Positions 9,389 through 18,261 of a stretch of 64,000 bases of DNA are shown here, one piece after another. The stretch lies in NCBI RefSeq assembly GCF_900231165.1, contig NZ_LT960614.1, positions 4,914,001 to 4,978,000 of the forward strand, given 5' to 3'. The notes beneath the pieces are model-generated. The model did no database searches, was not told the DNA's origin, and saw nothing but the letters and a program-made list of their open reading frames with translations. The position numbers were made by a program, and so were the translations under genes. Each line of letters starts with the position of its first letter. Position 1 is the stretch's first letter. The stretch is from Hartmannibacter diazotrophicus (lineage in GTDB: Bacteria > Pseudomonadota > Alphaproteobacteria > Rhizobiales > Pleomorphomonadaceae).

Positions 9389-9946
9389 TCAGATCGACCG
9401 CCAGACGAGCGGATTTTCGCTGCTCGCGATCTTCTTCCACGTCAGGTCGGTGCGGCTCCAGGACAGGATAGTGTCGAAGCGGTTGTCGAGCACCATGTCG
9501 CCCTTCGCCGTGCGCACCACGAGCACCGCATGTCCCTCTCCGCTCGGGGTCACGGCGACGGCGATGCGAAGCGCGGCGGCCGGGAACCCGGCATGGACGA
9601 GCGCGCGGCGCTTGGAGAGTGCATAGTCCTCGCAGTCGCCGCTGGCGACATCCGCCGACCAGACATCCCCCTTGTCGTTGCGGGGGCGGATGGTGCGGTT
9701 GATCGTGCGGTTCACCTCGCCAAGGCGGGCGAGCGAGGCAGCGTCGGAGGCGATCGCGGTCGCCTTGCCGCCGCGGCAGTCGTCCGGGTTCTTGTGGCAG
9801 AAACGGACATAGCCAAAGGGTGCGAGCGTCGGCCGGCCGGCGAGGATGCGCGGGGCGCCGAAGCCTTCGATCGCGGAAGCCGTCTGAACGGGCAGCACGC
9901 CGCCGAGGAGGAGGGCGGCAATGGCGAGGCGAAGGAAGCGGAACAT
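9389..9946 (-). CDS. Transglutaminase-like cysteine peptidase (BTLCP family)
   Basis: The 185-residue exported protein has a signal peptide (hydrophobic core at residues 6-20, cleavage near ASA). It carries the catalytic triad of the bacterial transglutaminase-like cysteine peptidases (Pfam Peptidase_C93): C105 in SGDCEDYALSKR, H139 in SGEGHAVLVV and D154 in LDNRFD. Family members such as LapG cleave periplasmic or surface adhesins, or act with c-di-GMP signalling proteins. Here no lapD or adhesin gene is adjacent, so the substrate is open. It appears to be transcribed alone, with its own terminator. Confidence 0.88.
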   Translation of the reverse strand: MFRFLRLAIAALLLGGVLPVQTASAIEGFGAPRILAGRPTLAPFGYVRFCHKNPDDCRGGKATAIASDAASLARLGEVNRTINRTIRPRNDKGDVWSADVASGDCEDYALSKRRALVHAGFPAAALRIAVAVTPSGEGHAVLVVRTAKGDMVLDNRFDTILSWSRTDLTWKKIASSENPLVWRSI

Positions 9947-10185
9947 GATCGGCGCGTCTCCGGAACTGGAACGGGGACAGGCTTGCAGGAAACCCGTTAC
10001 CCGCCGCTTAAGCCGGAAGACGCATCGGCCAACGCGCGGCGAGGCTGAAGAAACGCGGTAAACAACCGCCTAACTCTGCGCGCAAAAATGTGCCGATTTT
10101 GAGGATCGTGGGAGATTTGGCCGTTCCTGGGAAGCCGCCCGGGAGCCTGAGGGAGAGACTGATTGGGAGAGCCTGAGTGCGAGAC
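9947..10185. promoter_or_regulatory. Upstream region of the BTLCP peptidase gene
   Basis: This gene-free stretch lies between the peptidase start and the BI-1 terminator. An AT-richer part around 10060-10105 is the likely promoter area. I saw no clear -35/-10 pair or operator. Confidence 0.3.
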
Positions 10186-10189
10186 CGGC

Positions 10190-10224
10190 AAAGAAAAAGG
10201 AGCGCGGTCCGAAGACCGCGCTCC
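10190..10224 (-). terminator. Intrinsic terminator of the BI-1 gene
   Basis: The perfect 11-bp stem GGAGCGCGGTC/GACCGCGCTCC has a tetraloop that reads TTCG on the minus strand. It is followed on that strand by TTTTTCTTT. It begins 35 bases after the BI-1 stop. On the plus strand it is followed by CGTTTT and might also work weakly in that direction. Confidence 0.85.
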
Positions 10225-10259
10225 CGTTTTCAATCGGATGATTGCCTTGTCCGATCGCC

Positions 10260-11045
10260 TTAGCGGCGGTCGCCCACGAGCTGCAGCAGCATGATGAACA
10301 TGTTGATGAAGTCGAGGTAGAGGCGAAGCGCGCCCATGATGGCCTTGCGGCCAGCCGTCGTCGCGTCGTCGCTCTCGTAGTACATCTCCTTGATCTGCTG
10401 GGTGTCGTAGGCGGTGAGGCCCGCGAACACCAGCACGCCGATCACCGACACCGCGAAGGCGAGCGCCGAGGAGGCGAGGAAGATATTCACCACCGAGGCG
10501 ATGATGAGACCGATCAGACCCATGAACAGGAACGAGCCCATGCCCGAAAGGTCACGCTTCGTTGTGTAGCCGTAGAGGCTTAGCGCGCCGAAGGAGGCGG
10601 CCGTGATGAAGAAGACCTGGGTGATCGACTGGCCGGTGAAGACCAGAAAGATCGACGACAGCGACAGGCCGACCAGCGCCGCATAGGCGAGGAAGGTGCC
10701 CTGGGCAGCGGCGACGCTCATCTTCTGGATCCGGAAGGACAGGAAGAAGACCAGCGCCAGCGGCGCCAGCATCACGACCCACTTCAGCGGGCTGGTGAAG
10801 AGCGCGACACCGAAGCCCGTCAGATAAAGGCCGTTGCCGGCCTGCGCGGCAGCGCCGCTCGGATCAGTGGTCACGGCAGCGCTGAAGGCGCCATAGGCCG
10901 CAACGCCCGTGAGGGCGAGGCCAAGGGCCATGTAATTGTAAACCTTCAGCATGTACGCCCGCAGGCCCTGGTCGATCTCGCCAGCGCCGACGCGCGACGA
11001 AACCGAACCGTAGCGCGCATAGGCGTTGCGTTCCGGATTCGACAT
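10260..11045 (-). CDS. BAX inhibitor-1 (YccA/YbhL-like) membrane protein
   Basis: The 261-residue protein has seven predicted membrane spans after a 35-residue cytoplasmic N-terminus. The pattern of the Bax1-I family is clear: AYMLKVYNYMALGLALTGVA at the first helix, a GLTAYDTQQIKEMYYE motif after the sixth and DFINMFIMLLQLVG in the last. Bacterial members are pH-sensitive calcium-leak channels or partners of FtsH-type proteolysis. The ATG is preceded by AGGAGAGG at ideal spacing, so I rejected the longer open frame. It is monocistronic with its own terminator. Confidence 0.9.
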   Translation of the reverse strand: MSNPERNAYARYGSVSSRVGAGEIDQGLRAYMLKVYNYMALGLALTGVAAYGAFSAAVTTDPSGAAAQAGNGLYLTGFGVALFTSPLKWVVMLAPLALVFFLSFRIQKMSVAAAQGTFLAYAALVGLSLSSIFLVFTGQSITQVFFITAASFGALSLYGYTTKRDLSGMGSFLFMGLIGLIIASVVNIFLASSALAFAVSVIGVLVFAGLTAYDTQQIKEMYYESDDATTAGRKAIMGALRLYLDFINMFIMLLQLVGDRR

Positions 11046-11109
11046 GTGAGTACCTCTCCTAAAGAGTGTTCGTTGGCCGGGCGGCCGGACGGCCACCCAC
11101 TGCGCATCG

Positions 11110-11137
11110 TGAATATGGGGAATTATTGCGGCTGCAA
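11110..11137 (-). promoter_or_regulatory. Candidate promoter of the BI-1 gene
   Basis: On the minus strand TTGCAG (11132-11137) and TATTCA (11110-11115) are separated by 16 bases and lie about 65 bases before the start codon. The match to the sigma-70 consensus is moderate. Confidence 0.35.
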
Positions 11138-11199
11138 CAAGACTTCGTGGATGGAAATCGGACGCAGTCTTACGCAAATCTACGTATGGTTAAGCCGCA

Positions 11200-13809
11200 T
11201 CAAAGGTTCCTCAGGACCGGAGCGGCCTTCTTGCCGAGGATACGCCAGCTTCCGAGAAGCCCGAGGCCGATCGTCAGAACAAGGGCGACGAGGGCCGCGC
11301 CGACGGCGACGACCGGCTCGAAGACCATGTCGATCCTCATCATGCCCTCCAGCACGCCGAAGGCCGCAAGGCTGCCGGCGATGACGCCGAAGACGGCGGC
11401 GGCCAGACCGAGCAGCAGGTATTCCGCGCCGTAGGCGGCCAGAATCCGGCCCCGGCTGGCACCGAAGGTCTTCAGGATCACGGCGTCGTAGATGCGCTGG
11501 CGATGACCGGCGGCAAGGGCCCCGGCAAGCACCAGCACCGAGGAGACGAGCGCGATCGACGCGGCGGCACGCACGGCCAGGGCCAGTTGCCGCATGATCG
11601 AGTTGACCGCGTCCAGCACCTCCTTGACCCGCACCACCGTGACGGTGGGCATGTCGGCGACGACGGCCTTCATCAGCCGGGTTTCGTCCGCCTCGCTCGC
11701 CCCTTTCGGGAAAGTCGTCGTGGCAAGTTCGGAATGCGGCGCGCCGGCGAAGGTGTTCGGCGAGAACACCATGACGAAGTTGATGGAGAGCGAATCCCAG
11801 TCGACGTGGCGGGTGTTGGCGATCTTCGCCGTGACTTCGCGCCCGAACACGTTGACGGTCACCGTGTCGCCGATCTTGAGATCGAGAGCCTTGGCAAGCT
11901 CGTCCTCGAAGGAGACGAGCGGCTCGCCGCTGTAGTCCGCCGGCCACCATTTCCCGTCCGCCAGCGTCGAGGCCTTCGGCAGCGTGTCGGAATAGGTGAT
12001 GCCCCGGTCGCCCTCCAGCGCCCAGCGTGCGTCCGCCGGCGGCTCGATCTTGGTCGTCGAGACCCCCTTGAGGGCGGTGATCCGCCCGCGCATCATCGGC
12101 ACCCGCTCGATCGTCACGTCCGGCACTGTCGATTTGACGAGGGCATCGAAGGCGGCCGCTTCCGTCGACTGGATATCGAGGAAGAAGAAGGCCGGCGCCC
12201 GCTCGGGGATCGCTTCGGTGAGCTGGCGCCTCAGATTGCCGTCGATGAGGGCAAGCGTCACGAGCAGGGCGAGGCCGAGGCCGAGCGACAGGATGACGGA
12301 GACCGTCAGTCCGCCGGGCCGGTGGATGTTGCGGACCGCAAGGCGCAGGCCGGTGGAGCGCGGCGACGGCGCACGCCGGGCCAGTGTCATCACGCCCTGG
12401 GCGACGACATAGAGCAGCAGGAAGGCGCCGGCCGAGGCGGCAACAAAGACGCCCGCCACGCGCCGGTCATAGGCGAGAAGGATCGCAAGCCCCGCAAGAG
12501 ACAGCGCAACGGCGAGCGTTGCCACGAGATAAACGGTTCGCGGCCATGCCCGCCCTGGCGCGACCCTGTCGCGGAAGAGGGCGCTGACCGGCAGGTCGTG
12601 CGCCCGGCCGAGCGTCAGCAGGGCGAAGGCGACGGCGGTCAGGAGACCGTAGAGCGCGGCGAGCGCCAGCTCCAGCGGATAGAAACCGAAGACGATCGGC
12701 AGTTTCAGCGTGTTGGCGATGAAGCCGCCGCCGGCGAAAGGCGCGATCGCCCCGAGCACGAGGCCGATGGCGACGCCGACGAGCGTGATCGCCAGAATCT
12801 GCATCAGATAGATTGCGACCACAAAGCCGCCGGGCGCGCCCAGCGCCTTCATGGTGGCGATCTCGTCGCGCTTGCGGTCAAGGAAGGTTTTCACCGCGTT
12901 GGTGACCCCGACGCCGCCGACGAGGAGGGCCGTCAGGCCGACAAGCGTCAGGAACTGTGCGAAACGACCGACATCGCGATCGAAGCCGCGCGTGGCGTTG
13001 TCCCGGGTCTGGATGCGCCAGCCGGCTTCCGGGAAGGCCTCCTTGGCCTTGTCCTCGACGGCGTGAACGGCCTCGTCGCTGACGGTGCCCGGCAGTTCCA
13101 GCCGAGCCGAATAGCGCACAAGGCTTCCAGGTTGAATGAGGCCGGTCGCATCGAGCGCCTGCCGGCTCATCATCACGCGCGGGCCGAAATCGATGCCCGT
13201 GCCGACCCGGTCCGGCTCCTTGGCGATCGTGTCGGCGATGCGGAAAGACGCCTTGCCGATCGTGATCATGTCGCCGGCGGCAAGATCGAGACGGGCGAGC
13301 AGCAGCGGATCGACGACGATGCCGTAGGACTCGCCCCTGTGGCGCAGGGCCTCGACGAGCGTGCCGCCGCCATCGAGCAGCATCGTCCCCTTCAGCGGAT
13401 AGGCACCATCCACGGCCTTGACGTCGACGAGCGCGCTGTTGCCGGCATTCGGCTGTCCATCGGGAATCCGCGCCATGGCGCGCAGCGAGGCGATTTCGGA
13501 GACCTCGCCGAATGTCTGGAGGAAGCCCCGCTCCTTGGCATCGAGCGGCCGCTGGACGAGGCGGAAGGAAAGGTCGCCGCCGACGATCGTCGCTCCTTCG
13601 GCCGAAAGCCCTTCGGTGATCGCGCGCGTCGTCGCGCCGACGCTGGCGATCGCGGCAACGCCGATGGCGATACAGGCGACGAAGATCACGAAGCCCGAAA
13701 GCCCGCCGCGCAGTTCGCGCGCGGCAAAGCGGGCGGCCAGCCAAAAGGAGGGACGGTCCGAACGACCGGCGCCAGAACGCAGGGAGGCCATGGGCTCAGG
13801 CCTCTTCAT
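11200..13809 (-). CDS. ybbP: FtsX-like ABC permease (YbbP family)
   Basis: The 869-residue membrane protein has an N-terminal span (about 35-60), a large periplasmic domain, a central group of spans (about 280-500), a second periplasmic domain and C-terminal spans, i.e. two FtsX-type permease cores in one chain. This matches YbbP, the permease partner of YbbA. The MacB-like mechanotransmission family does not import substrates. YbbAP is thought to extract hydrophobic compounds from the membrane, and TesA encoded next to it may process them. The start overlaps ybbA by 14 bases. An ATG six codons later (MASLRSG) lies just past the ybbA stop and is equally possible. Confidence 0.92.
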   Translation of the reverse strand: MKRPEPMASLRSGAGRSDRPSFWLAARFAARELRGGLSGFVIFVACIAIGVAAIASVGATTRAITEGLSAEGATIVGGDLSFRLVQRPLDAKERGFLQTFGEVSEIASLRAMARIPDGQPNAGNSALVDVKAVDGAYPLKGTMLLDGGGTLVEALRHRGESYGIVVDPLLLARLDLAAGDMITIGKASFRIADTIAKEPDRVGTGIDFGPRVMMSRQALDATGLIQPGSLVRYSARLELPGTVSDEAVHAVEDKAKEAFPEAGWRIQTRDNATRGFDRDVGRFAQFLTLVGLTALLVGGVGVTNAVKTFLDRKRDEIATMKALGAPGGFVVAIYLMQILAITLVGVAIGLVLGAIAPFAGGGFIANTLKLPIVFGFYPLELALAALYGLLTAVAFALLTLGRAHDLPVSALFRDRVAPGRAWPRTVYLVATLAVALSLAGLAILLAYDRRVAGVFVAASAGAFLLLYVVAQGVMTLARRAPSPRSTGLRLAVRNIHRPGGLTVSVILSLGLGLALLVTLALIDGNLRRQLTEAIPERAPAFFFLDIQSTEAAAFDALVKSTVPDVTIERVPMMRGRITALKGVSTTKIEPPADARWALEGDRGITYSDTLPKASTLADGKWWPADYSGEPLVSFEDELAKALDLKIGDTVTVNVFGREVTAKIANTRHVDWDSLSINFVMVFSPNTFAGAPHSELATTTFPKGASEADETRLMKAVVADMPTVTVVRVKEVLDAVNSIMRQLALAVRAAASIALVSSVLVLAGALAAGHRQRIYDAVILKTFGASRGRILAAYGAEYLLLGLAAAVFGVIAGSLAAFGVLEGMMRIDMVFEPVVAVGAALVALVLTIGLGLLGSWRILGKKAAPVLRNL

Positions 13810-14506
13810 GCGTTGCCGCGTGGTCCGCGGCCGTCTCGACGACTTCGCCGGAACGCATCGTCACCTGCCGGTCGCAGCGTGCTCCGAGGGCGCGGTCATG
13901 CGTGACGAGGACAAGGGTCATGGCGCGGCGGCGGCTTGCCTCGAACATCAGGCGGATGATCTCCTCGCCGGTCTCGAAGTCGAGATTGCCGGTCGGTTCG
14001 TCTGCGATCAGGATCGCGGGTTCCGGCGCCAGGGCTCGGGCAATGGCGACACGTTGCTGCTCACCGCCGGACATTTCGGCCGGATAGTGGGAAAGCCGGT
14101 GACCGAGGCCGACGGCTTCGAGTTCGGCCCGGGCACGCTCGAACGCATCCGCCCGGCCCGAGAGTTCCAGCGGTACGGCGACGTTTTCCAGCGCCGTCAT
14201 GGTCGGAAGCAGGTGGAAGGACTGGAAGATGATGCCGATCCGTCGCCCCCGGAAGCGCGCCAGCGCGTCCTCGTTGAGCCGACCCAGATCCTCGCCGTCG
14301 ATGACGACCCGTCCGCTTTCGGCCCTCTCCAGCCCGGCCATCACCATCAGCAGCGTCGACTTGCCGGACCCCGACGGCCCGAGAATGCCGATGCTCTCGC
14401 CGGCCGAGATGGCAAGGTTGATGTCCTTGAGGATGTGGACGCGGGCCGCACCCTCGCCGAGGCTGAGGTCGACCTTTTCGATCATGATGACGGGGCTGGA
14501 TGGCAA
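13796..14506 (-). CDS. ybbA: ABC transporter ATPase (YbbA/LolD family)
   Basis: The 236-residue ATPase has Walker A GPSGSGKST, Q-loop (IIFQSFHLLPTMTALENV), signature MSGGEQQRVAIARAL, Walker B ILIADEPTGNLD and the H-loop VTHD. This is the LolD/MacB type that pairs with FtsX-like permeases. It is coupled to ybbP downstream and divergent from the tesA-like esterase gene, the arrangement seen in E. coli (tesA-ybbA-ybbP). Confidence 0.95.
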   Translation of the reverse strand: MPSSPVIMIEKVDLSLGEGAARVHILKDINLAISAGESIGILGPSGSGKSTLLMVMAGLERAESGRVVIDGEDLGRLNEDALARFRGRRIGIIFQSFHLLPTMTALENVAVPLELSGRADAFERARAELEAVGLGHRLSHYPAEMSGGEQQRVAIARALAPEPAILIADEPTGNLDFETGEEIIRLMFEASRRRAMTLVLVTHDRALGARCDRQVTMRSGEVVETAADHAATHEEA

Positions 14507-14690
14507 GCGCTGCGTCCTTGGACTTAAGGGGCCATTTTGACCTGACTAAGCGCCGTCAGGCGGATGAATATGTCGAAGTGCGTGAAATGCGCGTCTTTGG
14601 GTGGCGCACCCTATGAATCTTCCTATATGGGTTGGGTTACCGTGACCGCCAGTCACATCCGGGATAGTTGACGACCAAGCGGGACAAATC

Positions 14691-15317
14691 GTGCTCAAGA
14701 GACTTCTGCTGGCCTTTCTCCTCACCTGTGCCGTCCCGGGGGTCGCCCTTGCGGAGACTGTCCGGATTCTGGCCCTTGGCGACAGCCTCACGGCCGGCCT
14801 TGGTCTCGATCCCGAAGATGCCTTTCCGGCAAAGCTTGAGGTGGCGCTCAACGCAAGGGGCTACAACACCTCGATCTTCAATGCCGGCGTTTCGGGCGAC
14901 ACCACGAGCGGCGGCCTTGCCCGCCTCGAATGGTCGCTTGGCGCCGGCGCCGACGCGGCGATCGTCGAACTCGGCGCCAACGATGCCTTCCGCGGCGTCG
15001 ATCCGAAGCTGGTGCAACAGAACCTCGACACCATCATCACGACGCTGCAGCAGAAGGGGGTCAAGGTGCTGCTCGCCGGCATGCTCTCGCCGCCCAACAT
15101 GGGCGAGGCCTATGCCTCCGAGTTCAATGCGGTTTTCCCTGAACTGGCCAGGAAGCACGGCGTTCTCTTCTTCCCGTTTTTCCTCAAGGACGTAGCCGCC
15201 GACCCGGCTCTCAACCAGGGCGATGGCATCCATCCCACCGCCGCCGGTGTCGACGTGATCGTCGCCAATATCCTGCCGCTGGCCGAAACGCTGGTCAAAG
15301 AGGCGAGGACCCCTTAA
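14691..15317 (+). CDS. tesA: GDSL esterase / lysophospholipase (TesA family)
   Basis: The 208-residue periplasmic SGNH hydrolase has a signal peptide cleaved near ALA-ET (residue 21). Its catalytic Ser32 is in LGDSLTAGLGL, the block II Gly is in GVSGDTTSGG, Asn97 is in LGANDAF, and the Asp178/His181 pair is in GDGIHPT. E. coli TesA has thioesterase, arylesterase and lysophospholipase L1 activity. The start is a GTG preceded by GCGGGAC. The divergent position relative to ybbAP supports the assignment. The 184-base shared upstream region holds promoters for both directions that I could not resolve. Confidence 0.93.
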   Translation: MLKRLLLAFLLTCAVPGVALAETVRILALGDSLTAGLGLDPEDAFPAKLEVALNARGYNTSIFNAGVSGDTTSGGLARLEWSLGAGADAAIVELGANDAFRGVDPKLVQQNLDTIITTLQQKGVKVLLAGMLSPPNMGEAYASEFNAVFPELARKHGVLFFPFFLKDVAADPALNQGDGIHPTAAGVDVIVANILPLAETLVKEARTP

Positions 15318-15401
15318 GACACTCCTCCCGGTCCGCGGTTCGCCGGACCTCTCCCCGCCTGTCTTTTTCAAACTCCGACCGACCGTTTCCGGAGACGCTT
15401 C

Positions 15402-16454
15402 ATGCAGTACCGTCCCCTCGGCCGCACTGGTCTCACCGTGAGTTCCATCTGCCTCGGAACGATGACCTTTGGCGAGCAGAACAGCGAGGCCGAAGGCTTT
15501 GCCCAGATGGACATGGCCCTGGACCACGGCGTCAACTTCCTCGACGCGGCCGAACTCTATCCCAGCCCGCCGAAGCCGGAGACGCAGGGCCGCACCGAGG
15601 AGATCGTCGGCAACTGGGTGAAGGCGCGAGGCCTGCGCGACAAGGTAATCGTCGCCACCAAGGTGATCGGCCGCTCGGAAATGACGTGGTTCCGCAACGA
15701 CGGTTCCGAGGGGCGGCTGACGAAAGCCCAGATCGACGAGGCAATCGACAAATCGCTTCGCCGGCTAAAGATGGACTATGTCGATCTCTATCAGGTCCAT
15801 TGGCCCGAGCGCGAGGTCTCCGGCTTCGGCAGCAACCCGACCCGTTTCGTGCGCGTGCCGCCGAAAGCAGATGAGACGCCGATCGAGGACATTCTTGGCT
15901 ATCTCGATGACCTCGTCACAGCGGGGAAGGTGCGCCACGTCGGTCTTTCCAATGAAAGCAGCTGGGGCTTGATGCGCTTCGTTGCCGGAGCGGAGGTGGG
16001 CAAAGGACCGCGTGTTGCCTCGATCCAGAATGCCTACAGCCTCGTCAACCGCATTTTCGAGGTCAACCTCGCGGAGGCCTGCGACCGGGAGGACGTGAGC
16101 CTTCTCGCCTATTCGCCGCTGGCGCAGGGCTATCTCACCGGCAAATACGAGAATGGCGCGCTGCCGAAGGGCAGTCGCAAGCAGCTTTTTAATCGCCTGC
16201 AGCGCTACGAAAAGCCGGGAACCGCCGAGGCGATCTCCACCTATGTGGCGATCGCACGCGACTTCGGCGTCGATCCGGCGCTCTTCGCCAACGCCTTCGT
16301 CACCAGCCGGCCGTTCGTGACGTCGAACATCGTCGGCGCGACCTCGACGGAGCAGTTGAAAGTCGCGATTGCCAGCGCCAGCTTCGACTTTACCTCCGAG
16401 ATGGAGGCAGCTGTCGACGCCGCACATCAGCTCCACGGCAATCCCTGCCCCTGA
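15402..16454 (+). CDS. Aldo-keto reductase (Tas-like)
   Basis: The 350-residue TIM-barrel oxidoreductase carries the aldo-keto reductase tetrad D48, Y53 (FLDAAELYPSPP), K87 (VIVATKVIG) and H133 (DLYQVHWPER). The long insertion after the tetrad Tyr and the overall length match E. coli Tas, an NADP(H)-dependent reductase of unknown physiological substrate. It should use NADPH to reduce aldehydes or ketones in the cytoplasm. It follows the tesA-like gene by 84 bases with a separate ribosome site, and is convergent with the next minus-strand gene. Confidence 0.9.
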   Translation: MQYRPLGRTGLTVSSICLGTMTFGEQNSEAEGFAQMDMALDHGVNFLDAAELYPSPPKPETQGRTEEIVGNWVKARGLRDKVIVATKVIGRSEMTWFRNDGSEGRLTKAQIDEAIDKSLRRLKMDYVDLYQVHWPEREVSGFGSNPTRFVRVPPKADETPIEDILGYLDDLVTAGKVRHVGLSNESSWGLMRFVAGAEVGKGPRVASIQNAYSLVNRIFEVNLAEACDREDVSLLAYSPLAQGYLTGKYENGALPKGSRKQLFNRLQRYEKPGTAEAISTYVAIARDFGVDPALFANAFVTSRPFVTSNIVGATSTEQLKVAIASASFDFTSEMEAAVDAAHQLHGNPCP

Positions 16455-16487
16455 CGTCTTCGGGTGCGGCGGGCATGCCGCCCAGAG

Positions 16488-17465
16488 TCAGCTTCGTGAC
16501 GCAGCGGCCTCGCCAGTGGAACGATAACGGCGGATCAGCCACAGACCAGCGCCAAAGAGCAACGCATCGCCGCCGAAGGTAACGATGCGATAGAGTACGG
16601 TGGTCAGGACCACCGTATCGGTGCCGGCAAACGGCCCAAGGGCGAAAAGCAGCACCGCCTCCCTGATCCCGAGGCCACCTGGCGCTCCCGGGATGACGAA
16701 GCCGGCAATCCAGCTGAGCGGCACGACACCGAGAGCTCCAACCGGTGGCACCCTGCCCGAGACGGTCGCAAGTAGCAGGGCGAAGATCAGTCCCTGCAGC
16801 AGGAAAAACAGTGCGTAGAGGCCAAAACTTCCGCGCAGCGGCAGCGTCGTCAGCCTTATAACCACTCGTTCCAAGACGAGAAGCAGCACGAGGAGCGCGG
16901 CGATCGTAAGCCCGATGCGCAAGGGCGCGGATCCGGCGACCATGTCAATCGCCGCCCATTTCGGAAGATCGAGCGATAGCGGAAACGGGAAGAGACCCAC
17001 CAGCAGCAATCCGGCGCTTGCAGCGGCCAGGATCAGGAGAAGATTCTCGGCGAGCGCCGCGGCGATCAGCCGGCGATGGCTGAACCCGTCCTTCGCCAGC
17101 ATCGCGTGCCGGCTGGCATAGTGGAAGAGGTTGCCCGGCAGGTATTTGCCGAATTGTGTCACGGCCTGAATGGCGAAAATCCTGGCGGCCGGGATGTCCA
17201 TCGCTCCGTCTTTTGGCGCGCCGTCTTCTGGGGTTCCGGCAGCGGCAAGCCGTGTCCATCCCGCGGCGATCAGGCAGAGCGTCGCCGCGTAGACCGGGCA
17301 GGCGATGACCGTCACGGCGATGGCAGCCGCGCTGGGGCCGCGGCCGTCGAGGCGCCCGAGGACCTCCCCGAGGGTGCGCAGAAAGAAGATGCCGCAGGCA
17401 ATCGCAAGCAGGGTCCCGGCAAGTCCGGCAAGACGTCGGCCGGAAAGGCCCTTCGGCATCCTCAT
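16488..17465 (-). CDS. Flippase-like multispan membrane protein (LPG_synthase_TM family)
   Basis: The 325-residue protein has about eight membrane helices and the family signatures QFGKYLPGNLFHYASRHAML and PGAPGGLGIREAVLL, as in the membrane part of lysylphosphatidylglycerol synthases and the UPF0104/AglD-type proteins. There is no aminoacyl-transferase domain, so it is not MprF. Such stand-alone proteins often accompany lipid-linked glycosyltransferases and may move or present a lipid intermediate. The ATG overlaps the stop of the methyltransferase (ATGA), so I rejected the longer open frame. It belongs to the 16.5-21 kb cluster. Confidence 0.8.
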   Translation of the reverse strand: MRMPKGLSGRRLAGLAGTLLAIACGIFFLRTLGEVLGRLDGRGPSAAAIAVTVIACPVYAATLCLIAAGWTRLAAAGTPEDGAPKDGAMDIPAARIFAIQAVTQFGKYLPGNLFHYASRHAMLAKDGFSHRRLIAAALAENLLLILAAASAGLLLVGLFPFPLSLDLPKWAAIDMVAGSAPLRIGLTIAALLVLLLVLERVVIRLTTLPLRGSFGLYALFFLLQGLIFALLLATVSGRVPPVGALGVVPLSWIAGFVIPGAPGGLGIREAVLLFALGPFAGTDTVVLTTVLYRIVTFGGDALLFGAGLWLIRRYRSTGEAAASRS

Positions 17466-18184
17466 GGAGCGCTCAGGATCGTGGTCTCGTCGGGATACGG
17501 CAGGCAGGCCGTCAATCCCGCGTAGCGCTTCGCCGCCAGTCCGCAGTTCGCCAGCGCCTTCTGGTAGCGGCGCCGATTGGAGTTGTCGAAGAGGATGATC
17601 CCGCCCGGCGCAAGATGCCGCCTGGCAAGATCGAGGCAGCGTTCGCGGCAACGGCCGTCAATGACGATCATGTCGAACCGGCCCTGACCGTCGATGGCAT
17701 GGGCATAGTCGCGAAAATCGAGACCCGCGGCATTGCCCTTGCCGCTGCCGTAGGCGCTCGTGGCCTCGCCGACGATCGCGCCGGGGACGTGAAGAAGCGT
17801 CACATGCGGATAGGAACCGAGCATCCCGCTGACGCGGCGATGCCAGGCGCCATCGTGCTCGACACTCGTCACGCTGGCCGCGCGGCGCGCCAGCCAGAGC
17901 GTGCTGGCGCCGCTGCCGTATTCGAAGACGCGCGCCTGCGGTCTTGCGGCCAGGAAACGGTCCGCCTCGGCGAGGGCATCGAGCTGCCACCAGGCAAGGT
18001 CGAGCCGGTTCATGTCGTCGATGTCGTAGATGGCGAGAAGACTGCGCAGCCAGAGGCCCGTTCGGGACCGGTCGACCGTCTTTCCCTCTGTCTCGTTCCG
18101 GGCAACGCCGCTCAGATCCCTGAGGGCATGAACTAGGCTGACATAAGGAAATTTAAGAACTTTGTCGCTAATCGTGGAACTCAT
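17462..18184 (-). CDS. Class I SAM-dependent methyltransferase-like protein
   Basis: The 240-residue cytoplasmic protein has motif I VFEYGSGASTLWLARR near residue 90, an acidic residue after the next strand (VTSVEHDG), motif IV DMIVIDGRCR and LAPGGIILFDNSNRRRYQ, giving a Rossmann methyltransferase fold. The substrate is unknown. The Gly-poor motif I and the FDNS segment resemble sugar- or glycan-associated methyltransferases. The ATG at 18184 has AGGGG upstream; a GTG one codon earlier is possible. It is divergent from the GT2 gene and coupled to the flippase-like gene. Confidence 0.7.
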   Translation of the reverse strand: MSSTISDKVLKFPYVSLVHALRDLSGVARNETEGKTVDRSRTGLWLRSLLAIYDIDDMNRLDLAWWQLDALAEADRFLAARPQARVFEYGSGASTLWLARRAASVTSVEHDGAWHRRVSGMLGSYPHVTLLHVPGAIVGEATSAYGSGKGNAAGLDFRDYAHAIDGQGRFDMIVIDGRCRERCLDLARRHLAPGGIILFDNSNRRRYQKALANCGLAAKRYAGLTACLPYPDETTILSAP

Positions 18185-18261
18185 CACGTCATGCCCCTGA
18201 TTGCGTCACCCAAGATCAGGACGCGGCCCCAGCCGGTGCATACAAGAAATCGGAGAGCCCC